Shown piece by piece: positions 54,077 to 64,000 of a DNA stretch of 64,000 nt. Source of the DNA: Ostrinia nubilalis (lineage: Eukaryota > Arthropoda > Insecta > Lepidoptera > Crambidae); assembly GCF_963855985.1 (NCBI RefSeq), contig NC_087104.1, positions 4,960,001-5,024,000 on the forward strand. Reading direction: 5' to 3'. The translations under genes were made by a program, and so were the position numbers. Each line of letters opens with the position of its first letter. Positions within the stretch are counted from its first letter, which is position 1. The notes under the pieces were generated by a model. That model was not told the origin of the DNA, ran no database searches, and saw only the letters and a list, made by a program, of their open reading frames with translations.

Positions 54077-54293
54077 GGCCCAGTTTTTTGATTCACAGTT
54101 AAAATAACCAATGGTCAAATTTGACAGATGTCAAATGACAAGTGGTTAAATATCAGAAAAAATGTTTTTTAACAATGGTTAACTTGATTTTTAGTACATA
54201 ATTTAACTATTTGTTTATATTTTGTTAATATTTAACCATTGGTAGCAAAATTTAACAATTAGTTATTTTAACTAAGAACCAAAAAACTGGGCC
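54077..54293. mobile_element. PIF/Harbinger-type MITE
   Basis: Ends GGCCCAGTTTTTTG and inverse are flanked by TTA (54074-54076, 54294-54296). The arms are about 50 bp and AT-rich, and the element codes for nothing. Confidence 0.85.
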
Positions 54294-54296
54294 TTA

Positions 54297-55104
54297 GGGA
54301 GTTCGATTTTTTCAAGTTTATTTAAAATTAAGTATTTTTTCTCAAGTTCCATCTCCTTTCTTCTACAACTACATATTAGGAAATATCAACAGCCATAATA
54401 CAATTTCGTAAGTGATTAATCGTGAATAGGTATGTTTTGATAAAAAATTTGCGGCATTAGTATTTAGGAGAGGCATTAAAATAATAGCGCAAAACAAGTT
54501 GTGGATCATCGCTAAGTATCAAATTAACCATACTTTAAAGGTAGGTATGGTAATTAAAACCACAAAAACAAAATAACTTTACATATATACCTAATGGATT
54601 TAGTTCTGACACGTTAATCACGTCGGGCACAGGGATAAGACTTGAGATGCATCTTAATATCTATTATAGAAGTTTGTGAGGATGTATGGATGTTTGTAAC
54701 ATTATCTCATTTTAAGTAAAGAATGTAAAGTTTTTGAATATATCCTTAAATCCATACCTATCTAGTAAATCACAATTGCTAGGAAAGTTGTTAATTTTAT
54801 TTGATTTACAGCCGCCCGCGACTTAGTTACGCGTGGATCCCGTTTTAACCCTTAGGGGCGGAGTTTCGTAAAATCCGTTCTTAGTGAGCACCGTTCTAAA
54901 AGGAACCCCCAAATAGAGACTCCTAGCACTTGTAGTTTCTGAGATTTGGTGATGAGTGAGTGGAGTCAGTCAGTCAATCAGTGACGTTTCACTTTTATAG
55001 ACCTAATATGTAGATTGATCCTAGAACAATCCCGATGAAACCATTAGGTATTCGTCTCTTCCAAGGCAACAGGATTTGTTATTTTTGTGTGATAATTTAA
55101 AATT
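54297..55104. other. Spacer with a SINE-like copy at 54,812-55,010
   Basis: The copy starts 'gcccgcgacttagttacgcg' and contains 'gtggatcccgttttaaccct'. The rest shows no gene. Confidence 0.5.
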
Positions 55105-56207
55105 TCAAATAGTTTTACTTTTATTTACTAAAAAATGATCGTCGTAGCAGACTATTCGGTCTTGTTTTTCAACACAAAGAGTCACGGGCTGCCCAATTTT
55201 GTCTTGCGATGTTTTTCTTCTTTTAATTTTGATTTTATCTTTAAAAATGCTTTTTTTGGTTGTTAATGCTGATTCGCTTTTAGTAGTATCACTTTTTGTT
55301 GATGTATATTCATAAACTGCTTCAACCTGTTTTGTTGTGTTTATGCTTGATATCTCTGAGGTGTTATCTATTATATTTATTGAATTGGAGTCATTACCGT
55401 TTATTACATCAGTAGTTATATTGTTTGATAATGTGAGAGTCGCTGTTGGTAATGATGAACTATATCTTTCTGTAGTAGTTGAATCACTTATATTTAAAGT
55501 TTCTTCTGTAGCTGTACTTGTTAGTGTTGAATTAGCTGTGTCTGTCAGATTGAAGGTCACATTTATATCTTTTGAAGAATTTGACAATAACAATGATTTT
55601 AATTTCATAGTAATTTGTTTAATCTTTTCAGTTGAAGTTGTCATTACAGATGCAGCACGCAATTTCTTGATTAACGGCATTTTTTCTAATGACGTTCTGG
55701 ATGGATTTTGTTTCGCGTCTTCTCCACCATTAGCCAACGGTGGTGGACGTCGAATACCCTCGAAAGGACCAGTGACGTAGCCGCATTCAATCCTGTCACC
55801 TCTCATTCGACACCCATTTCCCATATCCACGATATTCTCTTTGTTTTTAATGTCGCCCGTATTTTTATTATAGCCACACAGAACTCTGTTATTTACAAGT
55901 TTGCAATTGTTTTCGTCGAAGTCATAGCCATGGCAGGGTCGTCCTGGTTCTTCCTCAGGGCTGTCAGAGCGCAGTCCGATGGCAGCAATAGGAACTGGTG
56001 GTGGTCGTTCAACCATGGGATTGCTGATATCTAGTGTAAGTGGATCAAACTGGACTGGACCCAGTTTAGGTTCACATTGTGATATTATCAATAGTTTTGT
56101 AAATATTATGAAGTTCTGAAAATATTTAATTTTTTAAGTACCTATAAGAAATTATATAATTTAATCTAACTTAGGTCATACCTACTTACCAGTACTCGTA
56201 TAAACAT
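55105..56207 (-). CDS. Secreted protein with three Cys-x5-Arg hairpins, paralogue 1
   Basis: Exon 1 (56190-56207) codes MFIRVL and exon 2 (55105-56115) follows in phase 0, giving 342 residues. Residues 1-20 are a signal peptide (MFIRVLNFIIFTKLLIISQC). A cysteine module near residues 65-130 holds CKLVNNRVLC and CRMRGDRIEC, followed by the shared ECGYVTGPF and RRPPP. A Ser/Thr/Asn-rich linker of about 170 residues, probably O-glycosylated, then leads to a third hairpin, CVEKQDRIVC, near the C-terminus. The three motifs follow C-x5-R-[VIL]-x-C. The plus-strand gene at 61.0 kb is a paralogue. No known family is recognised. Expression and partner are unknown. Confidence 0.75.
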
Positions 56208-56708
56208 TTTAATTTAAAAAGTCATTGGATGCATCGGCGGAAACTATATTATGTGAATTAATCTGTAAAATTAATTATTATTGAGTAGGGTTTACAAAAC
56301 AGACTAGGGTTTAATAAAAACGTCACATAAAATCAAGTTTCTGGCGATTCTGGGTAATTAATGGCCATTATCTTTTAATGCGTCATATGATTAGAGCTAA
56401 CGTAAATGAAACTCCAAAAAGTTTAAAATAATTTATGGCGCGAACTTTTTAAACCAGATCTTCTTGATAGACTGGCCACAAGGTCATGGTCGAGCATTAT
56501 AAAATAAATCTCACGAGATGACGTTGTCTGTTATTTATCAGAACAGAAATTGTGTGGGAAAGTTAAAATGGATACAAATATTTACAATTGAAAATATAGA
56601 AACATTTCTTACTTGCAGATATACTTAACCATATGCAAAATGTAGTTGCTGGAGGAAATATAAAGTAACAATCTTCAATATGTCTAAAACCAGGAAACTA
56701 ATAATATT
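56208..56708. other. Bidirectional intergenic region
   Basis: 500 bp between the divergent paralogue 1 and lysine-rich gene A. No clear TATA box was assigned on either side; the region is AT-rich. Confidence 0.4.
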
Positions 56709-57790
56709 ATGTGTCGCACCAAGAAAAGTAAGTTCAAAGTTTAGCAATAAACACGACTGCTGAAAGTAATCCTAATAAAGATGTAAGACATACAATTGAA
56801 AACCAAAACTTCTGTATTGTACCTGGACTCGATCCATCTCACACAAAAATTGATATACAGTATTCATTCGTACATAATTTAAACAGTGATAAATAACCAT
56901 ATCGTCCTCAATATTCCTTCAATTTAGTTGAACCCAGAAGAGACCGTATAGCAATAAGAAAGAAAAAGAAAACTTGTAGCGAAAGATGCGGACCTAAAGC
57001 ATGCATAAAGAAGATTTGCCGTTTTTTTTGTAGAAGAATTAAGAGGTGTGTCAAGAAGAAAGTCTTCGGAGTGCCAGACCCCAAACTCCACGAATATGAA
57101 GTCGTCGGAATTAATCTAGGCAGCATAAAAGATAAGATATTACCAAGTAAAGATCGTAGTAGAACATCGCTAGCTAATCAAAACAAGAAAATGACGAAGC
57201 TTTACCTCGAAGATTTAGACCTGATAAAAGGAATGAACGCAAGTGAACTGGGAAAGAAATTTTCTGTATCACCATCAAAAGCCAAAGTATTAGATAAATT
57301 GGTTGAAGATTATAAGAAAGGACGCCTTTCTGTTACTATGTTGCCAAACAAATCTAAGATAAGGACAAGGAAACTTAACAAAGAGAAACTCAATAAGATA
57401 ATACAGGATTACGATGAAATTAAAAAGAACAGTAAAACTAGGTCATCGAAAATCATCGAAAAACTGAGAAGTATGGAGCCAGCGGAATTGAAAAAGAAAT
57501 TTTCACTGACTAGTTCAAGACACAGAGTTTTAGAACGAATGGTGGATGATTATAAGAAAAATAAATTTTCCTTTTCAAATCTATCACACCATTCTAAATT
57601 CAGTTCAAGACGAATAAGCAAGGGGCAAATGAACCAAATGTTGACAAATTATGAGGCACAGAAGAAAAAGAGTTTGAAACTTCCGTTTTCATTGCCATCT
57701 AGACTGGGACCCTTAGAGCCTTTAATTGATGAATTAAAGAATACCAGAATGTCAATTTCCAGCATTACCAGAAAAGTCTTCAGAAAATGA
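56709..57790 (+). CDS. Lysine-rich repeat protein A, family unknown
   Basis: Exon 1 (56709-56727) codes MCRTKK and joins exon 2 (56928-57790) in phase 1, giving 293 residues. The N-terminus is basic and cysteine-rich (TCSERCGPKACIKKICRFFC). Then come two repeats of about 76 residues: LEDLDLIKGMNASELGKKFS... and ...MEPAELKKKFSLTSSRHRVL..., each followed by a [VM]xDYKK block and an LNKEKLNKI or ISKGQMNQM block, plus a partial third. The net charge is strongly positive, with no signal peptide or membrane segment. An AATAAA lies 36 nt after the stop. The repeats suggest helical hairpins; a nucleic-acid-binding or packaging role is only a guess. Confidence 0.65.
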
Positions 57791-57825
57791 TTCATTTTAT
57801 AACTTGCTTCTAATAATGTCAGTAC

Positions 57826-57831
57826 AATAAA
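57826..57831 (+). terminator. Poly(A) signal of gene A
   Basis: AATAAA 36 nt after the stop. Confidence 0.55.
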
Positions 57832-58534
57832 GTTTGTCGTTGTGCCTTATTATATTTAATTTAATGACTTCACTTCCTCCTAAGTACGTGTGTTACTAAT
57901 ATCAAAATATTATATTGTTTTATTCATAATTAGGCCAATTTTTCAGGCGGTTTAATAATATCTGACTGCGCAAGGTTCCTTGATCACTAATTATACTCAC
58001 TCCTCGAGCTATTACTTGGGTGGGTCCGCGTGGCCGTTTGGTCTGAGTCACCCTCAGATCATAGAAGAGTCACCCGACTGAGATGTGATGATAAATATGC
58101 GAAATACGTTAAAACAATTGAAACATTTTTAAAGGTAAATAGCGAATCCTATTTACGGAAATAAGACTTTCAGTTTGCAACATACTATTCAAAGGTATGC
58201 ATCGGCATTGCAAGGTTACATACTCGCGGTATTCACGAGCAACCACGCAGAACCTCGCAATGTTGGATATCCGATACACACGCCTTATGGTACCTTCATA
58301 GCAGTTTCTAAACCTGGCAATAAAACCTTTTCTAAAAGAAGGAAATCATGACATCAGCGTTTGACACTGACATGATTACATTACCGTTCCCCAAAAATTG
58401 TAAGTGAAAAATGAGTAAATATAGAAAAAAACATGGGATAGTTTTAAAAACCACTTGATATAACATATTTTCTGCGTATGAAAAATGTGTCTGACGTAAA
58501 ATAAAAGCAATATGCCTAGAGCGATGTTTTTACC
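57832..58534. other. Spacer between lysine-rich genes A and B
   Basis: A tRNA-like 'cgtggccgtttggtctgagt' occurs at 58,028 but without a B-box or stems. No gene. Confidence 0.4.
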
Positions 58535-58830
58535 ATGTGTATTGGAAGGAATAAAAGTAAGTTGTGTGTTAGTTTTTTAGAAACTTAATGATAGGTAATT
58601 TTTAAGTAAATTTGAGACGAGTATGATTGGGACATTATCGGATAATGTCGTATTTTCAATATCTCTAAGTTTTCAAGATTTGCAAGTAGAATCGCACTTT
58701 AGATCTATTAAAAGTGATTGCGTTTCCATCGAATATTCCTTTCATTCAGGACATCCAAGAAAGGATAGCAGAATAATTACGAAAATCCTAGATACTACTG
58801 GATGTTCCTGCCACGACATAGAATATCAAA

Positions 58831-59529
58831 ATGCAGAAGCTTTACGAGAGCATTTCTAACAAATTCGATAACAATTATGCTGCAATGAAGTTTAGTGCAA
58901 TATTGAGTCTATTTAAAAAAAAGCCAAAAAAGCCTCCTAGTGTTGTAACCTTTTATAGAAATAAGAAGCGATTGAGTAGATTATCAATTAAAGATTTGGA
59001 TTTATTAGAAGGAAAAAACGTTGAAGATATAATAAAGAAGTACCCTTTGACGCCATCGAAGACAAAAGCTTTAGACAAAATGATTGTAGATTACAGAAAG
59101 GGTAATTTGTCTCTATCCGGGTCAACCACATCAAAATATAAGAAAAAGAAATTGAACAAAGAGAAACTTGAGAAACTCATAACAGATTACGAAGAGGCAA
59201 AAAAGAAGAGAAGAAATAGTTTGTCACTTAGAATTATAGATAAATTTAAAGAGCTGGATGTTGCTGAACTAAAAAAGAAATTTTCATTGACAAGTTCCAA
59301 GGGAAAGCTGTATAACCAAATGATTGAAGATTATAATGATAAAAAAGTGTCCTTATCAAGACTTTCAAACAAATCAAAGTTTGACCCAAAAAATATGAGC
59401 AAAGAGAAATTAAATAAAATTTTAAGAGATTATGAAAATAGAAAAATAAATACATCTACTTCTAAGCTAAATGACGCATTAAGGAAATTCTCAAAGATTT
59501 CAATTGATAATATCAAGAAATTATTCTAG
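58831..59529 (+). CDS. Lysine-rich repeat protein B, paralogue of A
   Basis: The frame gives 232 residues from the ATG at 58831, or about 214 from the ATG at 58885 (MKFSAILSLFKKKPKKP). Two repeats of about 76 residues match gene A: IKDLDLLEGKNVEDIIKKYP and DVAELKKKFSLTSSKGKLYN, each with a DYRKG- or DYNDKK-type block and an LNKEKLEKL or MSKEKLNKI block. A possible first exon at 58535-58556 (MCIGRNK, donor AAAA|GTAAGTT) looks like exon 1 of gene A, but no acceptor of the right phase was found, so the 5' end is open. The stop is only 39 nt before the ATG of gene C. Confidence 0.6.
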   Translation: MQKLYESISNKFDNNYAAMKFSAILSLFKKKPKKPPSVVTFYRNKKRLSRLSIKDLDLLEGKNVEDIIKKYPLTPSKTKALDKMIVDYRKGNLSLSGSTTSKYKKKKLNKEKLEKLITDYEEAKKKRRNSLSLRIIDKFKELDVAELKKKFSLTSSKGKLYNQMIEDYNDKKVSLSRLSNKSKFDPKNMSKEKLNKILRDYENRKINTSTSKLNDALRKFSKISIDNIKKLF

Positions 59530-59568
59530 ATCAATTTTTACTACCTAAATTAGTTTTTTAATATTAAA

Positions 59569-60415
59569 ATGATCGCTTTAAGTTGTTTTCGACGTAAGAG
59601 TATGATTAAAATAGTCAACCTAGTCACAACAACGTGCTTTGTGTCTAAGCGTTTCACACTGATTGTTTTTTGCAGGTAGTGAATCTCTCCATTCGTCAGA
59701 TACTTCGCGTAAACGTTCGCCTCGGCCGGAGAGAAAGAAAAGTAACAGTGCGCAGAATTTAAAAAACGCCAATAAGTCACAGTCACAATCCCGTGCAGCA
59801 GTAAGACCTCTAAACATACCTGGTTTATTCCCATACAATATTCCTGGCCTGAAGCACAATAACGCACCCACAAAACAAAACAGTAATACGCATGTAAGAA
59901 AAAATAGCATCTTGGACTTAAAACAAAACATAAGCAAGGGAAAGGTGCCTGTTATAGAGACAGAGAGACGCAGAGATAAATCCCCTAAGCCAGAGGTACA
60001 TAAAGAGGTCCATAAGAAATTAAAAAATCGGGGTGTTGTAACTCAAGAAGTGTACCCAGCAGTGGTCAGTGAAAAGAACAAGCAAACTTACGTAGATGCT
60101 GCAAAGGTCTGGAAAACTCCGCCTCCGACTCCTGTGTCTAAAGATTTGCCTGGCCCGAGCAATCAAAAAGTTAAAGACAAACCAAAAAAAGAAAAAAGAA
60201 GAAAGTCCTTAAAAATAGCAGTACGACGTCAGCTATGGAATTGGTCGAAACACGCTCTCAAGGATAATGAACATTGGGGAAAACTATTCAAAGATAATGC
60301 TATAGATGTTGATAAAATCAATATTGACAAAGTGGATTTAAGTCTCATAAATATGGATGGTTTGGGTATTCAAAATAAATTTGTAAGACGAACTGTGGAA
60401 TGGTTACTGAAATAA
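59569..60415 (+). CDS. Lysine/arginine-rich protein C, family unknown
   Basis: Exon 1 (59569-59593) codes MIALSCFR and joins exon 2 (59676-60415) in phase 1 across an 82-bp intron, giving 254 residues. The N-terminal two-thirds are low-complexity and basic (SRKRSPRPERKKSNSAQNL), with a repeated NIPGL motif (LNIPGLFPYNIPGLK). The last 70 residues look folded: KKEKRRKSLKIAVRRQLWNW, then a stretch DKINIDKVDLSLINMDGLGI and an end VEWLLK. It has no signal peptide. AATAAA overlaps the stop. It is not obviously homologous to A and B but shares their basic character, orientation and short first exon. Confidence 0.65.
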
Positions 60416-61007
60416 AATAATGTTGTTCTATTAGCCATTGTTTTAATGTATAAATCCAGTCTTCGCCAGCTAGTAGATACTGTCTCCGATAGCAAATAAA
60501 AGAATCGGATGAAGTTGTACAATATGTCTGATAACTATGCCTCAAGTACTAATTCTATTCTATGATTGTATGAAATGTTGATGTCCAAATGTTCAGTCGT
60601 GCTGCGACAGATCACGAACGACGACATTGAAAATTTAGATTTTGATCTTTGTCTGGTTTTAATTATTGTTTTATCCTATTGATCCTACCACTTTTGCATG
60701 AATCATGGTCATGGCGGATCGCTTTGAGTACATTTTCTGTCTGACATGTATCAACCAAATTCTTATGTTTCGCACAATAATACTTACCTATTCATTATTA
60801 CAAAATTATACTGTTGACTCTACATTCTTTCAATCAATCCCGAGTAGCAGGTAAGTAATCGAAACGCACTGTGATTTGTGATAAGAGACATGCTGAATAG
60901 CTATGTCGGATTTGTTATGGTTCGTTGCAGTAGTTGTTCGTTTCTTGATTATAAAGGATGTAAAGGATACTCGTAGATTTTGTTCTTAAGAGTTGCAATT
61001 TTTTCAG
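60416..61007. other. Spacer; first exon of paralogue 2 unresolved
   Basis: Candidate starts at 60,764 (MFRTII) and 60,904 (MSDLLWFVA) lack convincing donors. A good donor AGCAG|GTAAGT at 60,851 has no usable in-phase start. Confidence 0.35.
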
Positions 61008-61580
61008 GTATACCTCAGACTTGTAAATTTAGTAACGACACGAAATTGTCAACCGCGAACTAACCACGAAAATCAGAATCAACCACAATCTCTTAGCCCA
61101 GGACTACCAGAAAATGACAACCTTAATGAGGCACCCAATGTGAGACCTAGAAATCGATGCTGTCCCTACGATTTTGACAGTACGTTATGTAAAGTTGTCG
61201 ATGATAGAGTCCTTTGTGGATTTAACAGAAACGTAGGGAGGCCTGCGAGTAAAGATCATGAAGTTGAACTTGGCCAGAATTGCCGTTTGAAAGGGGGAAG
61301 ATTGGAATGTGGTTATGTGAATGGGCCTTTTACAAATCCGCGCAGGCCTCCCCCGTGGTATAAGCCTGGATCCGAATCAGATGGTGACAATGATGTTGAT
61401 TTCAATCCGTCAGGAAATGACAATGATGTTGACTTCAATCCTCCGGGAAATGACAGTCCTGAAGTGACTGATGAAGAGAGCAAACAAAAATTGAAGCACA
61501 AAATAGTGACGCCTGCACCCCATCGAGGGGTGACCAGGTGTGTAGAAATAGGGGAACGTATCGTATGTCGGGATATGTAA
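61008..61580 (+). CDS. Secreted protein with three Cys-x5-Arg hairpins, paralogue 2
   Basis: The last exon follows the acceptor 'ttttttcag' in phase 0 and codes 190 residues. Its first 14 residues (VYLRLVNLVTTRNC) sit where paralogue 1 has the end of its signal peptide, so a short first exon with the start codon is missing. The module CCPYDFDSTLCK, CKVVDDRVLC, CRLKGGRLEC, ECGYVNGPF and RRPPP matches paralogue 1 in order and spacing. The linker is shorter, acidic and repeated (two NDVDFNP units of 27-30 bp), and the third hairpin CVEIGERIVC ends the protein at CRDM. Orientation is divergent from paralogue 1, with genes A-C between. Confidence 0.7.
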   Translation, partial: VYLRLVNLVTTRNCQPRTNHENQNQPQSLSPGLPENDNLNEAPNVRPRNRCCPYDFDSTLCKVVDDRVLCGFNRNVGRPASKDHEVELGQNCRLKGGRLECGYVNGPFTNPRRPPPWYKPGSESDGDNDVDFNPSGNDNDVDFNPPGNDSPEVTDEESKQKLKHKIVTPAPHRGVTRCVEIGERIVCRDM

Positions 61581-61606
61581 AATGACGGCGTTGTTACTAT
61601 CTATTT

Positions 61607-63366
61607 GGGTCATTCTACGATAGGGTAGGTGAAACGAAAAAAAAAGTAAAATCCACTTTTTTAATTATTTATGGTATCAAAAATATTTGTCTAACATAAA
61701 GAATCTTATAAAAAATAACGACAGAGATCAAACTTAATTATTCAATTTTAAAATGAACTTTTTTTAAATAATGTGATAGACAGAAGTGACCTTAAAATCG
61801 ACAAATGTGACACTTTGTGTTATAGGTCCTAAGAATTATAAAAATTAAAACAAAATCAAGCCGTAATATTATAGCCTTTAACGTTAAAAACTAGTTCTCA
61901 GTCTCAAATAATTCAAGGTAATCAAAAGTTTAGAATTAAAAAAATAAGAAACGATGTCGTCAGAAAATAAATCATTTCTGTCGACGATTAAAAAAATAGC
62001 CTCATCACTAGACGATGACATTAAATGAATGCGTTTTTGTTTTGCGGAATTAGGAAGATCGTCAAATACTTCAAACTGAGTCTCAGAAATGTTTTATATA
62101 AATAAAAAAAATGTTGCATGCAATACTTCATGCATGGCAATATTAACAGAGCGATCAAAACAAATACGTTTCGTTCTACCGATTTTGTAATAAAATTTAT
62201 AAAAAAGTAAAAATATAGCACAAAAAAAATCACGAACTACTGTTTTTTTATTTTGAAATCACTAATGTTTCATGTTATAAAAAGTAATTGCATTTGCAAT
62301 TCTCATTGCTAACAATCATGTTTTTATTGAATAATTTTCAAAGAACGAAACGCTCTTGATAGTATTGACCAAATATCGAGCCCTAAAGTCGTAATAATAT
62401 GCATAACTGGCAGAAAAAAGCTAAACAATAATGTTTCTGTCTGATAGCGCTATTTTAAAATTCTTTAATAATTTAGACGGAAGCATGGATAATTGTAGTG
62501 CCACGATGTCACAGACAGATACGTACATATCACACACACAATAAAACACCCTTCTGTTTGAGTCAGGAATTGAAAACAATATTAAAAGCATGAATATATC
62601 ATTTCTGTCGACAAAACTATAGACAAGTGTGACATAGACAGAAATGACAATTTGAAGTAATTTGAAAATTGTGGTTTTAATTTTGCAGTTAGATTGTAAA
62701 TAATCTAGGCACAGTAAATAATTCCACATTTGAACAAGGGCATGTGATAAAAACATCTCCAATAAGTAACATATTTTAATTATGTGTCTTTTAGAAGTGA
62801 CACTTCAACTTTGAGATGATGTAGAACCACTCTTAAAATATAATAAACTGGTGCAATATTCTCTTTGCAGAAAAAAAGGTCTCTATACAATAACAAGTGG
62901 GTTGAGGTGTTGTCATAAAATATAAATTAATGTTCCCACCATTAAATTTTCTTCATCTTTTGGTAGAAACTTCAACAGTCGACAGGTGTGTCAAAAATCT
63001 TATAACAGTTGTAGAATCGTCGGTAATTTCTTATTTTCAGATCGAAATTTATTGATATTTAATAGATATAGTCTTGAGTATGTCTGATTTACTTATCACG
63101 AATTGTTATCCCATTTTAATGAACGGGTTTTTTTTTGCAGGTATGCAAACATGAAAAGCCGTGTTCATAACAGTCGACAGAGCGTGATATGTCACATACT
63201 GTCGGCAGAAAAAATCTAATAAAACAAATGTCTTTTATGTTTCTTCACATATTTTTTGAAGCTACTAAGTATACTTTTGCTTATAGAAGTTCATAACTAA
63301 ACGAAGACAAATTATTTTACAAGTAATTTCACCTGAACAAAAAACGGCCTCTTCGTAGAATGACCC
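61607..63366. mobile_element. 1.76-kb TIR element with GTCGAC motifs
   Basis: Termini GGGTCATTCTACGA and inverse, flanked by ATTT on both sides (61603-61606, 63367-63370). Inside, TTTCTGTCGAC or its inverse and related 'agacagaaatgac' words occur at 61,786, 61,974, 62,600, 62,635, 62,978 and 63,171. No transposase was seen, so it is non-autonomous. It starts 27 bp after the stop of paralogue 2. Confidence 0.65.
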
Positions 63367-63370
63367 ATTT

Positions 63371-64000
63371 AATAAAATAAAAACAACTTTTTCTAGTGGA
63401 GCCGGTCCTGTGTCCTGTGTCCCATGAAGATGTAAGCTATGTTATTGAGGCAAGCATCAAAATTAAATTAATAGCTACTTATTGAATTTGCTTTTAATCA
63501 TCGTTTTAACCTTTTACATCTTGTTTTCTAAACTAACTAAATTTTAATTTGTATTTTAGTCTAACTCTTCGGTTTTATCGAACACAAAAACCCTAGGTGT
63601 CGAACTTTGCAGCTACTTTTGAAATAGGAGTTCGTACGTACAGAAATGTTTTTTAATGTCTAACATTTTATTCCTTTATGATGAACCATTTAGATATTTG
63701 GTTCCAATGCTATGTTCTATGCACTACTTAGACAACGTGCTCCTTTCTCATTTTGTGAAAAAAGTACTCATACCAAGATTGTTTTATTTAATTAAAGTTA
63801 TTGCTAAGAATAAGTTACAATAAATAACAATAAATACTTAACATCTTAATACATAGGGTTCAGTCGTTTGTATGTAGGTACGTGGTAATAAGTGTAAGGG
63901 CTCGTAACATACGACGTGGCGTTTCACGTAGGTACCATGTTTATGTGTACGAGCCCTATACTTCTGAAGAAAATTAATCCTCTGACAAATAGTCCATTCC
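63371..64000. other. AT-rich end of the window with a small hairpin
   Basis: The hairpin at 63,897-63,957 pairs agggctcgta with tacgagccct and is probably a small MITE. No gene. Confidence 0.5.

Noticed and set aside
58025..58085. tRNA-like SINE head
   Set aside because: Only an A-box-like word is present, with no B-box or tail.
58623..58859. 78-codon frame upstream of lysine-rich gene B
   Set aside because: It does not join the downstream frame in any splice phase tried and shows no similarity to gene A.

Overview
The window is nuclear DNA of an insect, most likely a moth or butterfly. The signs are AT-rich spacer packed with short DNA transposons, SINE copies that open with a 'cccgcggcttcgcccgcg'-type head, RTE-like LINE scraps, BEL/Pao retrotransposons, an odorant-binding protein gene, and several small secreted-protein genes with a TATA box and a tiny first coding exon. 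Most real genes are spliced, so their exons were joined by eye from open frames, splice sites and phase. No species or chromosome can be assigned.

Layout. 1-6,299 holds part of an endogenous Polinton/adintovirus-like element: the C-terminal part of a double-jelly-roll capsid protein, a companion protein overlapping it by 4 nt, a small basic/acidic protein, and an unbroken 1,175-codon protein-primed-type DNA polymerase B. 6,484-7,629 (-) is the 3' part of a spliced gene with repeated DSEDE motifs. 9,761-10,086 (+) holds the last two exons of an eEF1E1/AIMP3-like gene. 11,223-17,248 (-) is a five-exon odorant-binding protein gene with a very long loop between Cys1 and Cys2. Its large intron contains an opposite-strand gene for a small cysteine-rich secreted peptide and a hAT element with a Harbinger element inside it. 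17,391-22,057 is a BEL/Pao retrotransposon inserted about 130 bp upstream of that gene's predicted start site.

23-49 kb is gene-poor. It has three glycine-rich secreted proteins (23.5, 31 and 47.7 kb), a tandem pair of 35-39-residue secreted peptides (39.2 and 42.4 kb), a second BEL/Pao element (33.8-37.0 kb), and many MITEs, including two large palindromic ones (26.0-27.4 and 43.5-45.0 kb). 49-55 kb is almost all repeat debris.

55.1-61.6 kb is a compact cluster of five unrecognised genes. Two outer genes are paralogues that encode secreted proteins carrying three copies of a Cys-x5-Arg-[VIL]-x-Cys hairpin. Of the three inner genes, two encode lysine-rich proteins built from a repeat of about 76 residues, and the third a different lysine-rich protein. 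The window ends in a 1.76-kb TIR element and AT-rich spacer.

Best candidates for something new are the 55-61.6 kb cluster, the two unrelated BEL/Pao elements that both kept gag-protease and lost reverse transcriptase and integrase, and the long-loop odorant-binding protein with a gene nested inside it.
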